NCBI RefSeq assembly: GCF_017571495.1
Contig: NZ_JAGETZ010000013.1
Coordinates: 161,572-225,571, forward strand
DNA: 64,000 nucleotides
From: Hymenobacter negativus
GTDB taxonomy: Bacteria; Bacteroidota; Bacteroidia; Cytophagales; Hymenobacteraceae
Direction: 5' to 3'
Position 1 is the stretch's first letter; each line of letters opens with the position of its first letter. The translations under genes and the position numbers were made by a program. The notes below the pieces were generated by a model, which saw only the letters and a list, made by a program, of their open reading frames with translations, did no database searches and was not told where the DNA came from. Positions 49,013-58,651 of the stretch are shown in pieces.

Positions 49013-49606
49013 ATGTCTGTATTCGTAACCTACCTGCAACTGGGCTTCCTGCACATCTGCACGCCGCGCGCGGCCGACCATCTCACGTTCCTGCTCGCCC
49101 TGTGCGCGCCCTACGTACTGAGCGACTGGCGGCGCGTGCTGGCCCTTGTCACGAGCTTCACCATCGGGCATTCGCTCACGCTGGCGCTGGCCACGTTGGG
49201 CATGGTCGCGTTCAAGCCAGCGCTTATTGAAGCCCTGATTCCGATTACCATCATGGTTACGGCCTTGGTAAATATGCGCGGGGCCAGCCGGGTGTTCACG
49301 CGCCGGATGCCGGTGCTGGCCGCCGCGCCCAATGCCCTGGCCTTAAGCTTCGGTCTCATTCACGGGCTAGGCTTTTCCAACTACCTCCGCACTTTGCTTG
49401 GCCCCAATAGCCGGCCGGTAGAGGAACTGCTGGCTTTCAACGTCGGCGTCGAACTGGGGCAAATCCTCATCGTAGCGGGCATTTTGCTGGTTGGTGCGGT
49501 GCTGCTGGGTAGCCTCCGCGTGGCCCGCCGCGACTGGCTTCTGACGACCAGCGGGGCTGCTCTGGGCATTGCCACGGTCCTGCTGATGCAGCAGCTGTGG
49601 CCGTAG
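49013..49606 (+). CDS. HupE/UreJ-type integral membrane protein
   Basis: The ATG at 49013 (MSVFVTYLQLGFLHICTPRA) starts a 197-aa protein with about six membrane segments. It has the HupE/UreJ_2 hallmark H-x6-DH-x2-F (FLHICTPRAADHLTFLLALC) and a second conserved FGLIHGLGFSNYL. HupE/UreJ proteins are linked to nickel or other metal uptake, but many members have unknown substrates. The frame extends back to 48881, but that part is not membrane-like and includes the promoter region. Confidence 0.85.
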   Translation: MSVFVTYLQLGFLHICTPRAADHLTFLLALCAPYVLSDWRRVLALVTSFTIGHSLTLALATLGMVAFKPALIEALIPITIMVTALVNMRGASRVFTRRMPVLAAAPNALALSFGLIHGLGFSNYLRTLLGPNSRPVEELLAFNVGVELGQILIVAGILLVGAVLLGSLRVARRDWLLTTSGAALGIATVLLMQQLWP

Positions 49607-49694
49607 GTAGTCAGATGGCCGCACGCAACCCTGACGTAACTTTAGCGACTTTCCCGGCTATTTCCTCTTCTGATTTTTCACTAACGCTTTTTCT

Positions 49695-52052
49695 ATGCGT
49701 CGTCTTTTATTCGTCGGTTTGGTGCTGGCGGTGGCGGGCCCACAGGCTGCCTCTGCCCAAACCACCAATTCCGGCACCGACAAATTCGCGCAGCTCGAAA
49801 CGATGCTGCCCACGCCCAACTCCTACCGCACGGCCAGCGGCGCCCCCGGCACTGATTACTGGCAGCAGCGGGCCGACTACGATATCAAAGTCACGCTGGA
49901 CGATGCCAAGCAGGCCATTTCGGGCCGCGAAACCATCACCTATACTAACCTCTCGCCCGATGTGCTGCCCTACCTCTGGGTGCAGCTCGACCAGAATATT
50001 CTGGATAAAAACTCGATGACAACGGCTACCCAAGTTGGCCAGCTACAGGATAAGATGTCGTTTCAGGCCGTGGAAGGCCTGCTGTCCGATTTCGATGGCG
50101 GCTTCAAAATCGAGAGCGTGACCAGCAAGGATGGCAAGGCCCTGAAAACGGTGACTAACCACACCATGATGCGCGTGGATTTGCCCACCCCATTGCGGCC
50201 CCACCAGTCGGTTTCGTTCAATGTGAAGTGGCACTATAACATCAATGACCAGTTGAAAATCAGCGAGCGCAGCGGCTACGAGTTTTTCCCGGAGGACAAG
50301 AACTACCTCTACGAAATCGCGCAGTTTTACCCGCGCATGGCTGTGTATTCGGATAACCAAGGCTGGCAGCACAAGCAGTTTTTAGGCAGCGGCGAGTTTA
50401 CCCTGCCTTTCGGCGATTACAAGGTGAGCATCACCGCACCGGCCGACCACATCGTGGGCGCTACCGGCACGCTTCAGAATGCCGCCCAGGTCCTCAGCGC
50501 CACCCAGCTCAAGCGCTTCGAGCAGGCCAAAACTGCCAAGAAGCCCGTGCTCATCGTGAGCCAGGACGAGGCCGTGAAAAACGAAAGCAGCCGCGCCACC
50601 GGCACCAAAACCTGGACCTACGCCGCCAAAAACGTGCGCGACTTCGCCTGGGCCAGCTCGCGCAAATTCATTTGGGACGCCATGGGCATCAGTCAGAACG
50701 GCAAGCCGGTGATGTGCATGAGCTACTACCCCAAGGAGGGCAACCCACTCTGGGGCCAGTACTCGACGCAGGTAGTGGCGCACACCATTAAGACCTACTC
50801 GAAGTTCACCATTCCGTACGCCTACCCGGTGGCCATCTCGGTGCACGGCCCGGTGGGCGGCATGGAATACCCCATGATTTGCTTCAACGGCGGCCGGCCG
50901 GAGAAGGACGGCACTTACTCGCCGGAGCGGAAATACGGGATGATTTCGGTGATTATCCACGAAGTGGGCCACAACTTCTTCCCGATGATTATCAACTCCG
51001 ACGAGCGGCAGTGGACTTGGATGGACGAGGGCCTGAACTCCTTCGTGCAGTTCCTGACCGAACAGGAGTGGGAGCGCAACTACCCCAGCCGCCGCGGCGA
51101 GCCCCGCAACATCGCGGCCTACATGGCCACGGATAAGAGCCTGCAAACTCCGATTATGATTAACTCGGAGTCGGCGCTGCAATTCGGCAACAACGCCTAC
51201 GGCAAGCCTGCCACGGCCCTCAACATCCTGCGCGAAACGGTGATGGGCCGCGAGCTGTTCGACTACGCTTTCAAAACCTACGCCACCCGCTGGGCCTACA
51301 AGCACCCCACGCCTGCCGACTTCTTCCGTACCATGGAGGACGCCTCGGCCGTGGACCTCGACTGGTTCTGGCGCGGCTGGTTCTACACGACGGACCATAC
51401 CGACCTGTCGCTCGAATCGGTGAAATCCTACAATGCCAGCACCCGCAACCCGCAGGTGGAAAACGCCCGCCTGCAACAGCAGAAGGCTGCCGCGCCACAG
51501 TCCATCACGGCCCAGCGCAACGCCGAGGAAATCAAACAAACCTTAGTAGAAGAAAAGCCTGAACTGAAGGACTTCTACAACGACTACAACCCCCTGGCCG
51601 TGACGCCTGCCGACCAGCAGCGCTACACTGCCATGCTCAGCACACTGTCAGAAGAGCAGAAGCAGCGCCTCGGCGATTCGCAGAATTTCTACGAACTGAA
51701 CCTGCGCAACGCGGGCGGCTTGGTAATGCCCGTGGTTCTGCAAATGACTTACGCCGACAATTCCCAGGAAATCCAGACCATTCCGGCCGAAATCTGGCGC
51801 AAAAACAACGAGCAGGTGACCAAAGTCATCGTAACCAAGAAGCCCGTCATCAGCTTTGTTATCGACCCATTCCAGCAGACGGCCGACACGGATTTGAGCA
51901 ACAACGCCTTCCCGCGTCAGCCCGCTGCCTCGCGCTTCGAACTGTTCCAGCAGCAACAGCAAGCCGCCCCCAACCCCATGCAGTTACAGCCCAAAGCCTC
52001 CGCCAGCCCCATGCAAAAGCTGGAGCAAAAACCAGTAGGCAGCGGTAATTAG
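49695..52052 (+). CDS. M1 family metallopeptidase
   Basis: The 785-aa protein has a signal peptide (MRRLLFVGLVLAVAGPQAAS). It has the M1 exopeptidase motif GGMEYP (a GAMEN variant), the zinc site HEVGH (His422, His426) and the third ligand Glu445 in WMDEGLNSF, the usual HExxH-x18-E spacing. The C-terminal ~150 residues are Gln/Pro-rich and lack a T9SS domain. The protein should cleave N-terminal residues of peptides outside the inner membrane. A strong terminator follows. Confidence 0.93.
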   Translation: MRRLLFVGLVLAVAGPQAASAQTTNSGTDKFAQLETMLPTPNSYRTASGAPGTDYWQQRADYDIKVTLDDAKQAISGRETITYTNLSPDVLPYLWVQLDQNILDKNSMTTATQVGQLQDKMSFQAVEGLLSDFDGGFKIESVTSKDGKALKTVTNHTMMRVDLPTPLRPHQSVSFNVKWHYNINDQLKISERSGYEFFPEDKNYLYEIAQFYPRMAVYSDNQGWQHKQFLGSGEFTLPFGDYKVSITAPADHIVGATGTLQNAAQVLSATQLKRFEQAKTAKKPVLIVSQDEAVKNESSRATGTKTWTYAAKNVRDFAWASSRKFIWDAMGISQNGKPVMCMSYYPKEGNPLWGQYSTQVVAHTIKTYSKFTIPYAYPVAISVHGPVGGMEYPMICFNGGRPEKDGTYSPERKYGMISVIIHEVGHNFFPMIINSDERQWTWMDEGLNSFVQFLTEQEWERNYPSRRGEPRNIAAYMATDKSLQTPIMINSESALQFGNNAYGKPATALNILRETVMGRELFDYAFKTYATRWAYKHPTPADFFRTMEDASAVDLDWFWRGWFYTTDHTDLSLESVKSYNASTRNPQVENARLQQQKAAAPQSITAQRNAEEIKQTLVEEKPELKDFYNDYNPLAVTPADQQRYTAMLSTLSEEQKQRLGDSQNFYELNLRNAGGLVMPVVLQMTYADNSQEIQTIPAEIWRKNNEQVTKVIVTKKPVISFVIDPFQQTADTDLSNNAFPRQPAASRFELFQQQQQAAPNPMQLQPKASASPMQKLEQKPVGSGN

Positions 52053-52119
52053 TAATCGCCTGTCATGGCGAGCGAGAGGCGGCAATCCGTCTAATTATCA
52101 GCAACAAACCTGGTAATGC

Positions 52120-52155
52120 AAAAAGCCCCGACTCTGCACAGAGTCGGGGCTTTTT
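52120..52155 (+). terminator. Rho-independent terminator
   Basis: AAAAAGCCCCGACTCTG pairs with CAGAGTCGGGGCTTTTT around two bases. It lies between the M1 gene and the convergent cytochrome b gene, and can act for both. Confidence 0.85.
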
Positions 52156-52228
52156 GTTGTTCAAGAGCGTTTGATAACTTCTTGGAGTTGGTTGCGGGGC
52201 GCGGTGTTCCACTCACCATGGAAGGTGG

Positions 52229-52900
52229 CTATGCCTGCTTCGGCACCTTATTTCCGCCTATCATGCGGGAAATCAAGCCATTGTCTTCCTTGATTTCAGC
52301 CCAAACTACGCCTACCACATGTAGCACGATAAAGCCAATGATGAGGTACATCGTCACATTGTGCGTTTCTTCGGCCAAATGGTGAATGGGGCGCAGGAAT
52401 GAAACGTCTTCGTAAATCAGTATAAGACCAGTCACCACCATTATGGTGAGGAAGAGGTAAAATAACGCGTAGGTGGTTTTAGCAAACAAGATTTTACCGG
52501 TCTCGCTTTTATTGGCGGGAGGAGCCAAGCGGTAGCGGCGCATGATTTCCATGAGACGCGCCGAAAAGCGCAACTCCGAAGGACCTATCAATTGCAGGAA
52601 AACCCGTAGCACAAAAAAGGCTACTATCGCCCAGCCAAAATACTTGTGCCAGTCCCAGATTCGCTCGCTGATGATGTGCGCGAAAGCCCGGCCCTGCTGT
52701 GCGGTGATGGCCACACTGTCCTTACTCAGCGCCTGCTGAAACTCCGGTACCGCCGACTTGGAGTTGACAATTACCTTCTGAAACAAAATGGTTATCAACT
52801 GCAAAGTTATCAGTGCGGCATTGCCCCAGTGCCAGAAGCGCAACGGCGCCCGGTAGTCTTTGATGGGCACTTCGACGGCAGGTGCAATGGTTTCGTTCAT
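52229..52900 (-). CDS. Cytochrome b561-like membrane protein
   Basis: The ATG at 52900 (MNETIAPAVEVPIKDYRAPL) gives 223 aa with about four membrane helices. Histidine pairs fit haem b ligation: RFWHWGNAALITLQLI, WDWHKYFGWAIVAFFV, HHLAEETHNVTMYLIIGFIV and LHVVGVVWAEI. This is the Ni,Fe-hydrogenase/cytochrome b561 domain (PF01292), an inner-membrane electron carrier. The partner oxidoreductase is not adjacent. The frame extends to 52966 with no supporting character. Confidence 0.85.
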   Translation of the reverse strand: MNETIAPAVEVPIKDYRAPLRFWHWGNAALITLQLITILFQKVIVNSKSAVPEFQQALSKDSVAITAQQGRAFAHIISERIWDWHKYFGWAIVAFFVLRVFLQLIGPSELRFSARLMEIMRRYRLAPPANKSETGKILFAKTTYALFYLFLTIMVVTGLILIYEDVSFLRPIHHLAEETHNVTMYLIIGFIVLHVVGVVWAEIKEDNGLISRMIGGNKVPKQA

Positions 52901-52923
52901 CAGGGCGGGCAGTTGAGTGGGCG

Positions 52924-54165
52924 TTAGAGCGCTAAGGCTGCCGCTTTTACGTCGGCAATGCGCCATGGTTCAACGCGGCCAGGATATACCAGCAGCGCGT
53001 GCGCCAGGCAGTTGAGCGCTGCTGCCAAATCGGTGCGGTTGATGACGTAAGCCAGGCGTACTTCCTGCTGGCCCAAGCCCGGCGTCTGGTAGAATCCGTT
53101 GGCGGGCGAAAGCATCAGTGTCTGGTTATCAAGCGTAAACTCTTCCAGCAGCCACTGGCCAAACTTCTGCGCATCGTCCACGGGCAGGCGGGCTACCACG
53201 TAGAAGGCGCCGCCCGGCACTGGGCACACCACGCCCGACATGGTCCGCAGGCTGCTCACCGTAAGGTCGCGCCGCGCCTGGTACTCGGCACGGGTGCCGT
53301 CGAAATAGGAGGGGGGCAGGTCGGCGGCGGCTTCGGCGGCCAGCATTTCCAGCACCGGCGGGCAAATTCGCATCTGCCCGAAGTGAAAGGCCGCCAGCCA
53401 CACGTCCGGGTTGCGCGTGACGAGGGCGCCCACGCGGGCTCCGCAGGCGCTGTAGCGCTTCGAAATAGTGTCGAGCATCACCACGTGCTTTTCGCCGCCG
53501 GCCAGGCTCAGGGCACTGGTGGCGTGGGCACCGTCGTAGCAGTATTCGCGGTAAGCCTCATCGGAAAGCAGGTACAAATCGTGTTTGATGCACAGACTGA
53601 GCAGCGCTTCCAATTCATCCTTCCGGTACACGTAGCCCGTTGGATTGCTGGGATTGCAAATGAGAATGGCGCGGGTGCGGGGGCTAATTACTGCCTCAAA
53701 ATCGGCCAGTGGCGGCAGGGCAAAGCCATCCTCGATGTGCGCCGTGACGGCCACAATGCTCACGCCTGCGGCAATGGCAAAGGCTGTGTACGTGCCGTAA
53801 AATGGCTCGGCCACAATGATTTCATCGCCGGGGTTGAGGCAGGTGAGCATGGCGAACAAGATGGCTTCGCTGCCCGCCGTGGTCACCATGATATCTTCGA
53901 AACGTGCCGGGATGCCGGAGCGTTGGTAATAGCTTTCCAGCTTTTGGCGGTAGCTGTCGGTGCCCGCGCCGGGGGCGTAGCCCAACACCTCAATGTCGGC
54001 GTTGCGCACGGCGGCCAGCATTTCGGGGGGCGTCAGCACATCAGGCTGGCCAATATTCAGCGGATAAACAATCTTGCCCTGTTGGCGGGCGGCTTCGGCA
54101 TACGGCAGCAGCTTGCGAAACGGTGACACGGGCATGGCCTGCCCGCGCTTGGATACTTCTAGCAT
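52924..54165 (-). CDS. Class I/II pyridoxal-phosphate aminotransferase
   Basis: The 413-aa protein has the aminotransferase fold: YPLNIGQPDVLTPPEMLAAV, VTTAGSEAILFAMLTCLNPG (cofactor phosphate region), ILICNPSNPTGYVY and DEAYREYCYDG. The PLP lysine is in MLDTISKRYSACGARVGALV, and the C-terminal substrate Arg is in LGQQEVRLAYVINR. It transfers amino groups in amino-acid metabolism; the substrate, perhaps aspartate-like, cannot be assigned. It lies 23 nt upstream of the cytochrome gene on the same strand. Confidence 0.92.
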   Translation of the reverse strand: MLEVSKRGQAMPVSPFRKLLPYAEAARQQGKIVYPLNIGQPDVLTPPEMLAAVRNADIEVLGYAPGAGTDSYRQKLESYYQRSGIPARFEDIMVTTAGSEAILFAMLTCLNPGDEIIVAEPFYGTYTAFAIAAGVSIVAVTAHIEDGFALPPLADFEAVISPRTRAILICNPSNPTGYVYRKDELEALLSLCIKHDLYLLSDEAYREYCYDGAHATSALSLAGGEKHVVMLDTISKRYSACGARVGALVTRNPDVWLAAFHFGQMRICPPVLEMLAAEAAADLPPSYFDGTRAEYQARRDLTVSSLRTMSGVVCPVPGGAFYVVARLPVDDAQKFGQWLLEEFTLDNQTLMLSPANGFYQTPGLGQQEVRLAYVINRTDLAAALNCLAHALLVYPGRVEPWRIADVKAAALAL

Positions 54166-54238
54166 AAAATAACATTAAACCCCCGGCCAGCGCCGTAACG
54201 CCCTCCTCAATAGGCTAAATATAGCCGCCCCTAGCCGG

Positions 54239-55213
54239 TTATAAGCACTTCTTATACAGATTATACAGAATCCGGTTGTCGGCCTCCGAAAGCGGCGCAT
54301 TCACGTCCTGCTGAATGAAATGCAGCTTAAAGGCCCGGATTGCTGCGGGTAAATCTTTGGTATCGTAGCCAATAATCCGTAATGCATCACGCTGGTTAAA
54401 CAACGTTATCGGACCATTGAGGCGGGCCAACTGGCGGTCTATCAGTGTGGTATCGGTCTGCACATCAGTAGGCGGCGTTTCCTCGCTTTGCAGCGGGGGC
54501 GGTGCCAGTAGGCGGCCGGCCAGCGCCACGGCGCTGTCGGGACCGAAGGGGCTGGGCAAGGGGCCAGCATCGTACCACAAGCCAAAACCCGACCCGGCCA
54601 GCCGCTTCCAGGGAAAAAGAGCGCTGGGGTCATTTTTGCGAGTGGGCGCAATGTCAGCATGGCCAATAAAATTGGCCGTTGGAATGCCGTAGGCCTTCTT
54701 CAAGCTAGTCAGTACCTGTATTAAGCTGGCTATCTGGGGCTCGGAGAAAGGCTCTTTCCCGTTGTTATCCAGCTCAATGCCAATGGACGAGGAGTTGATG
54801 TCCGTGGTATTGCCCCAGCGGGCCACGCCACCGTGCCAGGCCCGCAGGTAATCGTTTAGCATGTGGTACACACGGCCATCGCGCCCAATCACATAATGTG
54901 CGCTCACCTGCGTGCTAGGCAGCGTGAATGTTTTGAGTGTCTGCGCTGTAGAATCCTGTGCCGTGTGATGAATAACGACGTAATTCGGCTTGCGCAGGTT
55001 AAAGTTGGTAGTGCCCACCCAGTATTTTCCAGCCATCAGGCTGTCGCCGCCTGGATTGGGCACCGGGGTAGCACGCAACGATTTAGCGTAGGATTTCACC
55101 TGCGCTTTGTAAGACTTATTAGTGGTGGCGTAGGGGTTTTTCTGGGTGACGCAGGAAACCGAAATACTGGCAAGGGTTATTACAAAAGAACCCAGGCACA
55201 AGGGGCGAATCAT
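54239..55213 (-). CDS. N-acetylmuramoyl-L-alanine amidase lipoprotein (Amidase_2)
   Basis: The ATG at 55213 (MIRPLCLGSFVITLASISVS, then Cys) is a lipoprotein signal; the frame is open to 55288. Amidase_2/AmpD residues follow: NYVVIHHTAQDS, VSAHYVIGRDGRVYHMLNDY, RAWHGGVARWGNTTDINSSS, IGIELDN and FIGHADIAPTRKNDPSALFP, with the zinc-ligand histidines and Asp. It cleaves the MurNAc-L-Ala bond of peptidoglycan, probably in muropeptide recycling from the outer-membrane face of the periplasm. The C-terminal ~90 residues are a divergent helical extension. Confidence 0.9.
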   Translation of the reverse strand: MIRPLCLGSFVITLASISVSCVTQKNPYATTNKSYKAQVKSYAKSLRATPVPNPGGDSLMAGKYWVGTTNFNLRKPNYVVIHHTAQDSTAQTLKTFTLPSTQVSAHYVIGRDGRVYHMLNDYLRAWHGGVARWGNTTDINSSSIGIELDNNGKEPFSEPQIASLIQVLTSLKKAYGIPTANFIGHADIAPTRKNDPSALFPWKRLAGSGFGLWYDAGPLPSPFGPDSAVALAGRLLAPPPLQSEETPPTDVQTDTTLIDRQLARLNGPITLFNQRDALRIIGYDTKDLPAAIRAFKLHFIQQDVNAPLSEADNRILYNLYKKCL

Positions 55214-55293
55214 ACGAGTATATCGGAAGAAATAAAATAAGCCGTTACTTAAAACGCAGTAGCCGCATGGCCGGCCCAGCGGCACCATGCTGC

Positions 55294-56082
55294 TTACTCA
55301 ATATTGCTGTTTTCGCGGTATTGACGCAGCAGGCAGTGAGGAAAAAAGCTGATGCCTAGAGTGATGTAACCCCGCGGCTTTTGGACTTGGTAGTCAGTAT
55401 TGCTGGAGCCAGCGGTGTTTTGATAGCCAAAAGTAGTAGAGGTGCCCAAAGTAAACTGCAACTGCACGGGACGGGTGTCAGCCTCCCCGCTACCTGGCCG
55501 CACACGAAAGAAAAACATGGGTTCACTACGCGTCATGCTGCGAAGGTCCAGCGGTACTCCGACATCGCTCAGCGAGGTGAATTTTACCTGCGTAACCCTG
55601 TAGGCGGCCCCAAATGAAACGGTGTTGCTGGCTTGCAAGCTGCCGTACACCTCCCCAAACAGCTTGTTGTAGTCTGCGTCAAAGATGTGCTGCGTACGCT
55701 GTCCGAGGAAGATGATTTGGCCGTCGTTGAGGTAGCGCGCTTCGCTGTGGGCCTGTCCGAAGCCGGCCAAGCCACCTAGTAGCCATTGCGAGCCTATCGG
55801 CCAGTAGGTGCCTGCCGCTACTTCGTACTGATGGCCACGGTAATAGGTGCTGTCGTTGGAGCCACGCGGCAAGCTGCTGTAAGCGGCTCGCACCAGCAAG
55901 TGCCGCACCGGCGAATAAGCTGCCGCTGCCTCGTACCGGCCGTTCACATAAGTGCTGCCGGTAAGCTCAACTTCGTTCTTGTCTTTAATCTGCGGGGCAG
56001 CGCATTGAATGGGCATGTACACGGCACAGCTGCCAAGCAGCAGGCTGGTACCCGCGCTTAATAACAGTAGTAGTTTTTTCAT
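55294..56082 (-). CDS. Lipoprotein with outer-membrane-type beta structure
   Basis: The ATG at 56082 (MKKLLLLLSAGTSLLLGSCA) is a lipoprotein signal with lipobox LGSC. The 262-aa protein then alternates short amphipathic strands (EVELTGSTYVNGRYEAAAAY; LLVRAAYSSLP; VSFGAAYRVTQVKF; ITLGISFFPH), consistent with a small beta-barrel or beta-sandwich. Function is unknown. Confidence 0.7.
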   Translation of the reverse strand: MKKLLLLLSAGTSLLLGSCAVYMPIQCAAPQIKDKNEVELTGSTYVNGRYEAAAAYSPVRHLLVRAAYSSLPRGSNDSTYYRGHQYEVAAGTYWPIGSQWLLGGLAGFGQAHSEARYLNDGQIIFLGQRTQHIFDADYNKLFGEVYGSLQASNTVSFGAAYRVTQVKFTSLSDVGVPLDLRSMTRSEPMFFFRVRPGSGEADTRPVQLQFTLGTSTTFGYQNTAGSSNTDYQVQKPRGYITLGISFFPHCLLRQYRENSNIE

Positions 56083-56119
56083 CGTCAGGATAGGTGGAAA
56101 GGAGATGGAAGGTAGGAAC

Positions 56120-56158
56120 GAAACAGCCCCCGCAACAAGAGTCACGAGGGCTGTTTTT
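56120..56158. terminator. Hairpin terminator between rny and the lipoprotein gene
   Basis: AAACAGCCC pairs with GGGCTGTTTTT around an 18-nt spacer. Given rny's direction, it may terminate read-through into the lipoprotein gene. Confidence 0.6.
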
Positions 56159-56199
56159 GGTTGCTTGCCTGCACAAGCGGAAGTGTGTGCTACCGTGCG

Positions 56200-57888
56200 C
56201 TACTTAGCGTAAGCCACGGCGCGCATCTCCCGGATTACGGTGATTTTAATCTGGCCGGGATACTGCATCTCCTTCTCGATTTTCTGCGAAATCTCAAAGC
56301 TTAGCTCAGCAGCGCGCTCGTCGGTCACGTTCTCGGCATCCACCATCACGCGCAGCTCGCGCCCGGCCTGAATGGCAAAGCACTGGTTTACACCTTTGAA
56401 GCCATTGGCGGTTTCTTCCAGCTGCTTCAGGCGCTTGATATAGCTTTCCATCATCTCGCGGCGGGCCCCAGGGCGCGAGCCCGAAATGGCGTCGCAGGCC
56501 TGCACTAGTGGCGAAATCATAGCCGTCATCTCAATCTCGTCGTGGTGGGCGCCGATGGCATTCACTACATCGGGGTGCTCTTTCCACTTTTTGGCCATCT
56601 CCATGCCCAGGATGGCGTGGGGCAGTTCTGGCTCTTCGGTGCTCACCTTGCCGATGTCGTGGAGCAGGCCGGCGCGCTTGGCTTTCTTCACGTCGAGGCC
56701 CATTTCGGCCGCCATGGTAGCACAAAGGTTAGCTACTTCGCGCGAGTGCTGGAGCAGGTTTTGGCCATAGGAGGAGCGGAAACGCATCCGACCCACCATC
56801 TTAATTAACTCGGGGTGCAGGCCATGAATACCCAAATCGATGATGGTTTTCTCGCCAATTTCGACGATTTCCTCCTCGATGTTCTTGCGGGTTTTGGCCA
56901 CAATTTCCTCCACGCGGGCCGGATGAATCCGGCCGTCCTTCACGAGCAAGTGCAGCGAGAGGCGAGCAATCTCGCGGCGTACTGGGTCAAAGCCTGAGAT
57001 GATGATGGCCTCGGGCGTGTCGTCCACGATGATTTCAACGCCGGTGGCGGCTTCCAGCGCCCGGATGTTGCGGCCCTCGCGGCCGATGATTTTGCCCTTC
57101 ACGTCGTCGCTTTCAATGTTGAAAATCGACACGCAGTTCTCAATGGCGTGCTCCGAAGCGGTGCGCTGAATGGTTTCCAGTACAATCTTTTTGGCGTCCT
57201 TGGTAGCCGTCAGCTTGGCTTGGGCCACGGTGTCTTTCACGTAGGAGCTGGCCTGAATCTGGGCTTCGTTTTTCAGGCTTTCTACCAGCTGTTCGCGGGC
57301 TTCGGCGGCGGTCAGGTTGGCGATGGTTTCGAGTTGGCGCTGCACAGAGTGCAGCTGCTCTTCGGCCTCGCGCTGTTTTTCCTCTAGTTCAGCCATAGCC
57401 TCTTCATGGTCGAGGCGGCGCTTTTCGGCTTGGCTTTCCAGCTTGTCGCGCAGTTGCTGGGTATCGGTCTGGTTTTTCTCGCGCTGGCGGTCAAGGTCGG
57501 CCTCCTTCTTCTGCAGTTGTTCGAGCTGGCGCTGCGTGGTTTCGGTGAGCATTTTGATGCTCTGCTCTTGCTCCACCACGCCCTGACGGCGCTGGGTCAG
57601 CTCGCCCTCTAACTCGTTTTTGAGGCGGCGGCTTTCCTGGTCAAACTCGTTGCGGAGGGTCTTGAACTTATTCTTCGACTGCTCAAGCCGCTCGTCGGCC
57701 TGTTTGATTTTTTCATCACGAAGACGGTTGCCTTTCTCCTCCGCGTCGCGAAGGATTTGTTGGGCGCGGGCCTGGGCCTCGCCCTCATGGTCAAGCCGGG
57801 CTTTGCCGGCCAACTGTCTACCCACCACAATGCCCGCCACTAAGGCGACCACCGCGGTCAGTATACAGTATAATATGATGGGTGACAT
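56200..57888 (-). CDS. rny: Ribonuclease Y
   Basis: The 562-aa protein has an N-terminal membrane helix (IILYCILTAVVALVAGIVVG) and a long Glu/Lys/Arg coiled coil to ~residue 240. A KH domain follows (GKIIGREGRNIRALEAATGV), then an HD domain with HDIGK (GLLHDIGKVSTEEPELPHAI; VNAIGAHHDEIEMTAM). RNase Y is the membrane-associated endoribonuclease that starts mRNA decay. The length is slightly above the usual ~520 aa because of a longer coiled coil. It lies downstream of zapA on the same strand. Confidence 0.96.
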   Translation of the reverse strand: MSPIILYCILTAVVALVAGIVVGRQLAGKARLDHEGEAQARAQQILRDAEEKGNRLRDEKIKQADERLEQSKNKFKTLRNEFDQESRRLKNELEGELTQRRQGVVEQEQSIKMLTETTQRQLEQLQKKEADLDRQREKNQTDTQQLRDKLESQAEKRRLDHEEAMAELEEKQREAEEQLHSVQRQLETIANLTAAEAREQLVESLKNEAQIQASSYVKDTVAQAKLTATKDAKKIVLETIQRTASEHAIENCVSIFNIESDDVKGKIIGREGRNIRALEAATGVEIIVDDTPEAIIISGFDPVRREIARLSLHLLVKDGRIHPARVEEIVAKTRKNIEEEIVEIGEKTIIDLGIHGLHPELIKMVGRMRFRSSYGQNLLQHSREVANLCATMAAEMGLDVKKAKRAGLLHDIGKVSTEEPELPHAILGMEMAKKWKEHPDVVNAIGAHHDEIEMTAMISPLVQACDAISGSRPGARREMMESYIKRLKQLEETANGFKGVNQCFAIQAGRELRVMVDAENVTDERAAELSFEISQKIEKEMQYPGQIKITVIREMRAVAYAK

Positions 57889-58020
57889 GTAATTATGGTT
57901 TTTGGGGGTGGGTAAAAAACCATAACTAGGTAGAACGAAGATGCCCGGGCCGAACAGCAGCGGCCGATTGCCGCGCCGCCCAGCCGGGCCAACGAGTTGT
58001 GTGCGTGCCGGACGGGGGTA

Positions 58021-58314
58021 TTACCCCGCCAGCACCACGCCGGATAGTAGCTCGTCGAAACGAGCCAGCCGTTCGGTTAGCGCCGCATCGGTGCCATCCT
58101 TTTCCTTGCTCACTTTCAATTGGTCGGCCATGGTGGCTAACGCAACCATGGCCAGCAAGTCCTGCTTGTCCTGAATGCCGTAGCCTTCTCTGAATTCGCG
58201 TAGCTTGTCGCTCAGCAGCCGCCCGGCCAAGCGCAACCGTTCCTCATCCTGCACGTCAACGCGCATGGGATAGTCCCGGTCAGCAATACGAATTTTGATG
58301 GCTAGTTCGCTCAT
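58021..58314 (-). CDS. zapA: Cell division protein ZapA
   Basis: The 97-aa protein has the ZapA layout: an N-terminal beta-alpha unit (SELAIKIRIADRDYPMRVDV), EERLRLAGRLLSDKLREFRE, DLLAMVALATMADQL, and a C-terminal helical ending. ZapA stabilises FtsZ protofilament bundles at the division site. It is 40 nt from the coiled-coil gene and close to rny, a conserved order in Bacteroidota. Confidence 0.88.
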   Translation of the reverse strand: MSELAIKIRIADRDYPMRVDVQDEERLRLAGRLLSDKLREFREGYGIQDKQDLLAMVALATMADQLKVSKEKDGTDAALTERLARFDELLSGVVLAG

Positions 58315-58354
58315 ACGGCGATAGTTACGGCGGTGGGGTGAGGGGTCGTTCGGT

Positions 58355-58651
58355 TTAGTCTCTCAAATAGGCAAGACACTTGTCCAGTTCGCGGATGTAT
58401 TCGTTGAGGCGCAGTTTAAGTTCGTTGGCGTGGGTGGGTTCCCCAGCTATGGTGTGTACAAGTTTAACAATATTTTCTTGGTTTTGGCGCTCTTTCAGCA
58501 GCCGGTCCTTCTCGCGTACATCGGCCCGGAGTTGCTGCACGGTCGTGTTGGCATCGGCCAGCTCCTCACGCAACTGCTGATAGGCAGCCACTAAGGTGGT
58601 AATCTGCCGCTCCAGGCGGTCGAGTTGTGCAAGCTGTTGAGATGAGGCCAC
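58355..58651 (-). CDS. Coiled-coil protein next to zapA
   Basis: The open frame reaches 58822, but the upstream half is low in character, so the GTG at 58651 is preferred, giving ~98 aa: ASSQQLAQLDRLERQITTLV, then AAYQQLREELADANTTVQQL and ENIVKLVHTIAGEPTHANEL, ending YIRELDKCLAYLRD. Size and heptads suit a ZapB-like partner of ZapA or a division adaptor. The family assignment is not certain. Confidence 0.7.
   Translation of the reverse strand: MASSQQLAQLDRLERQITTLVAAYQQLREELADANTTVQQLRADVREKDRLLKERQNQENIVKLVHTIAGEPTHANELKLRLNEYIRELDKCLAYLRD

Noticed and set aside
49695..52052. The M1 peptidase GGMEYP motif as a degenerate active site
   Set aside because: GxMEx variants of this form occur in functional M1 enzymes, and the zinc ligands are intact.
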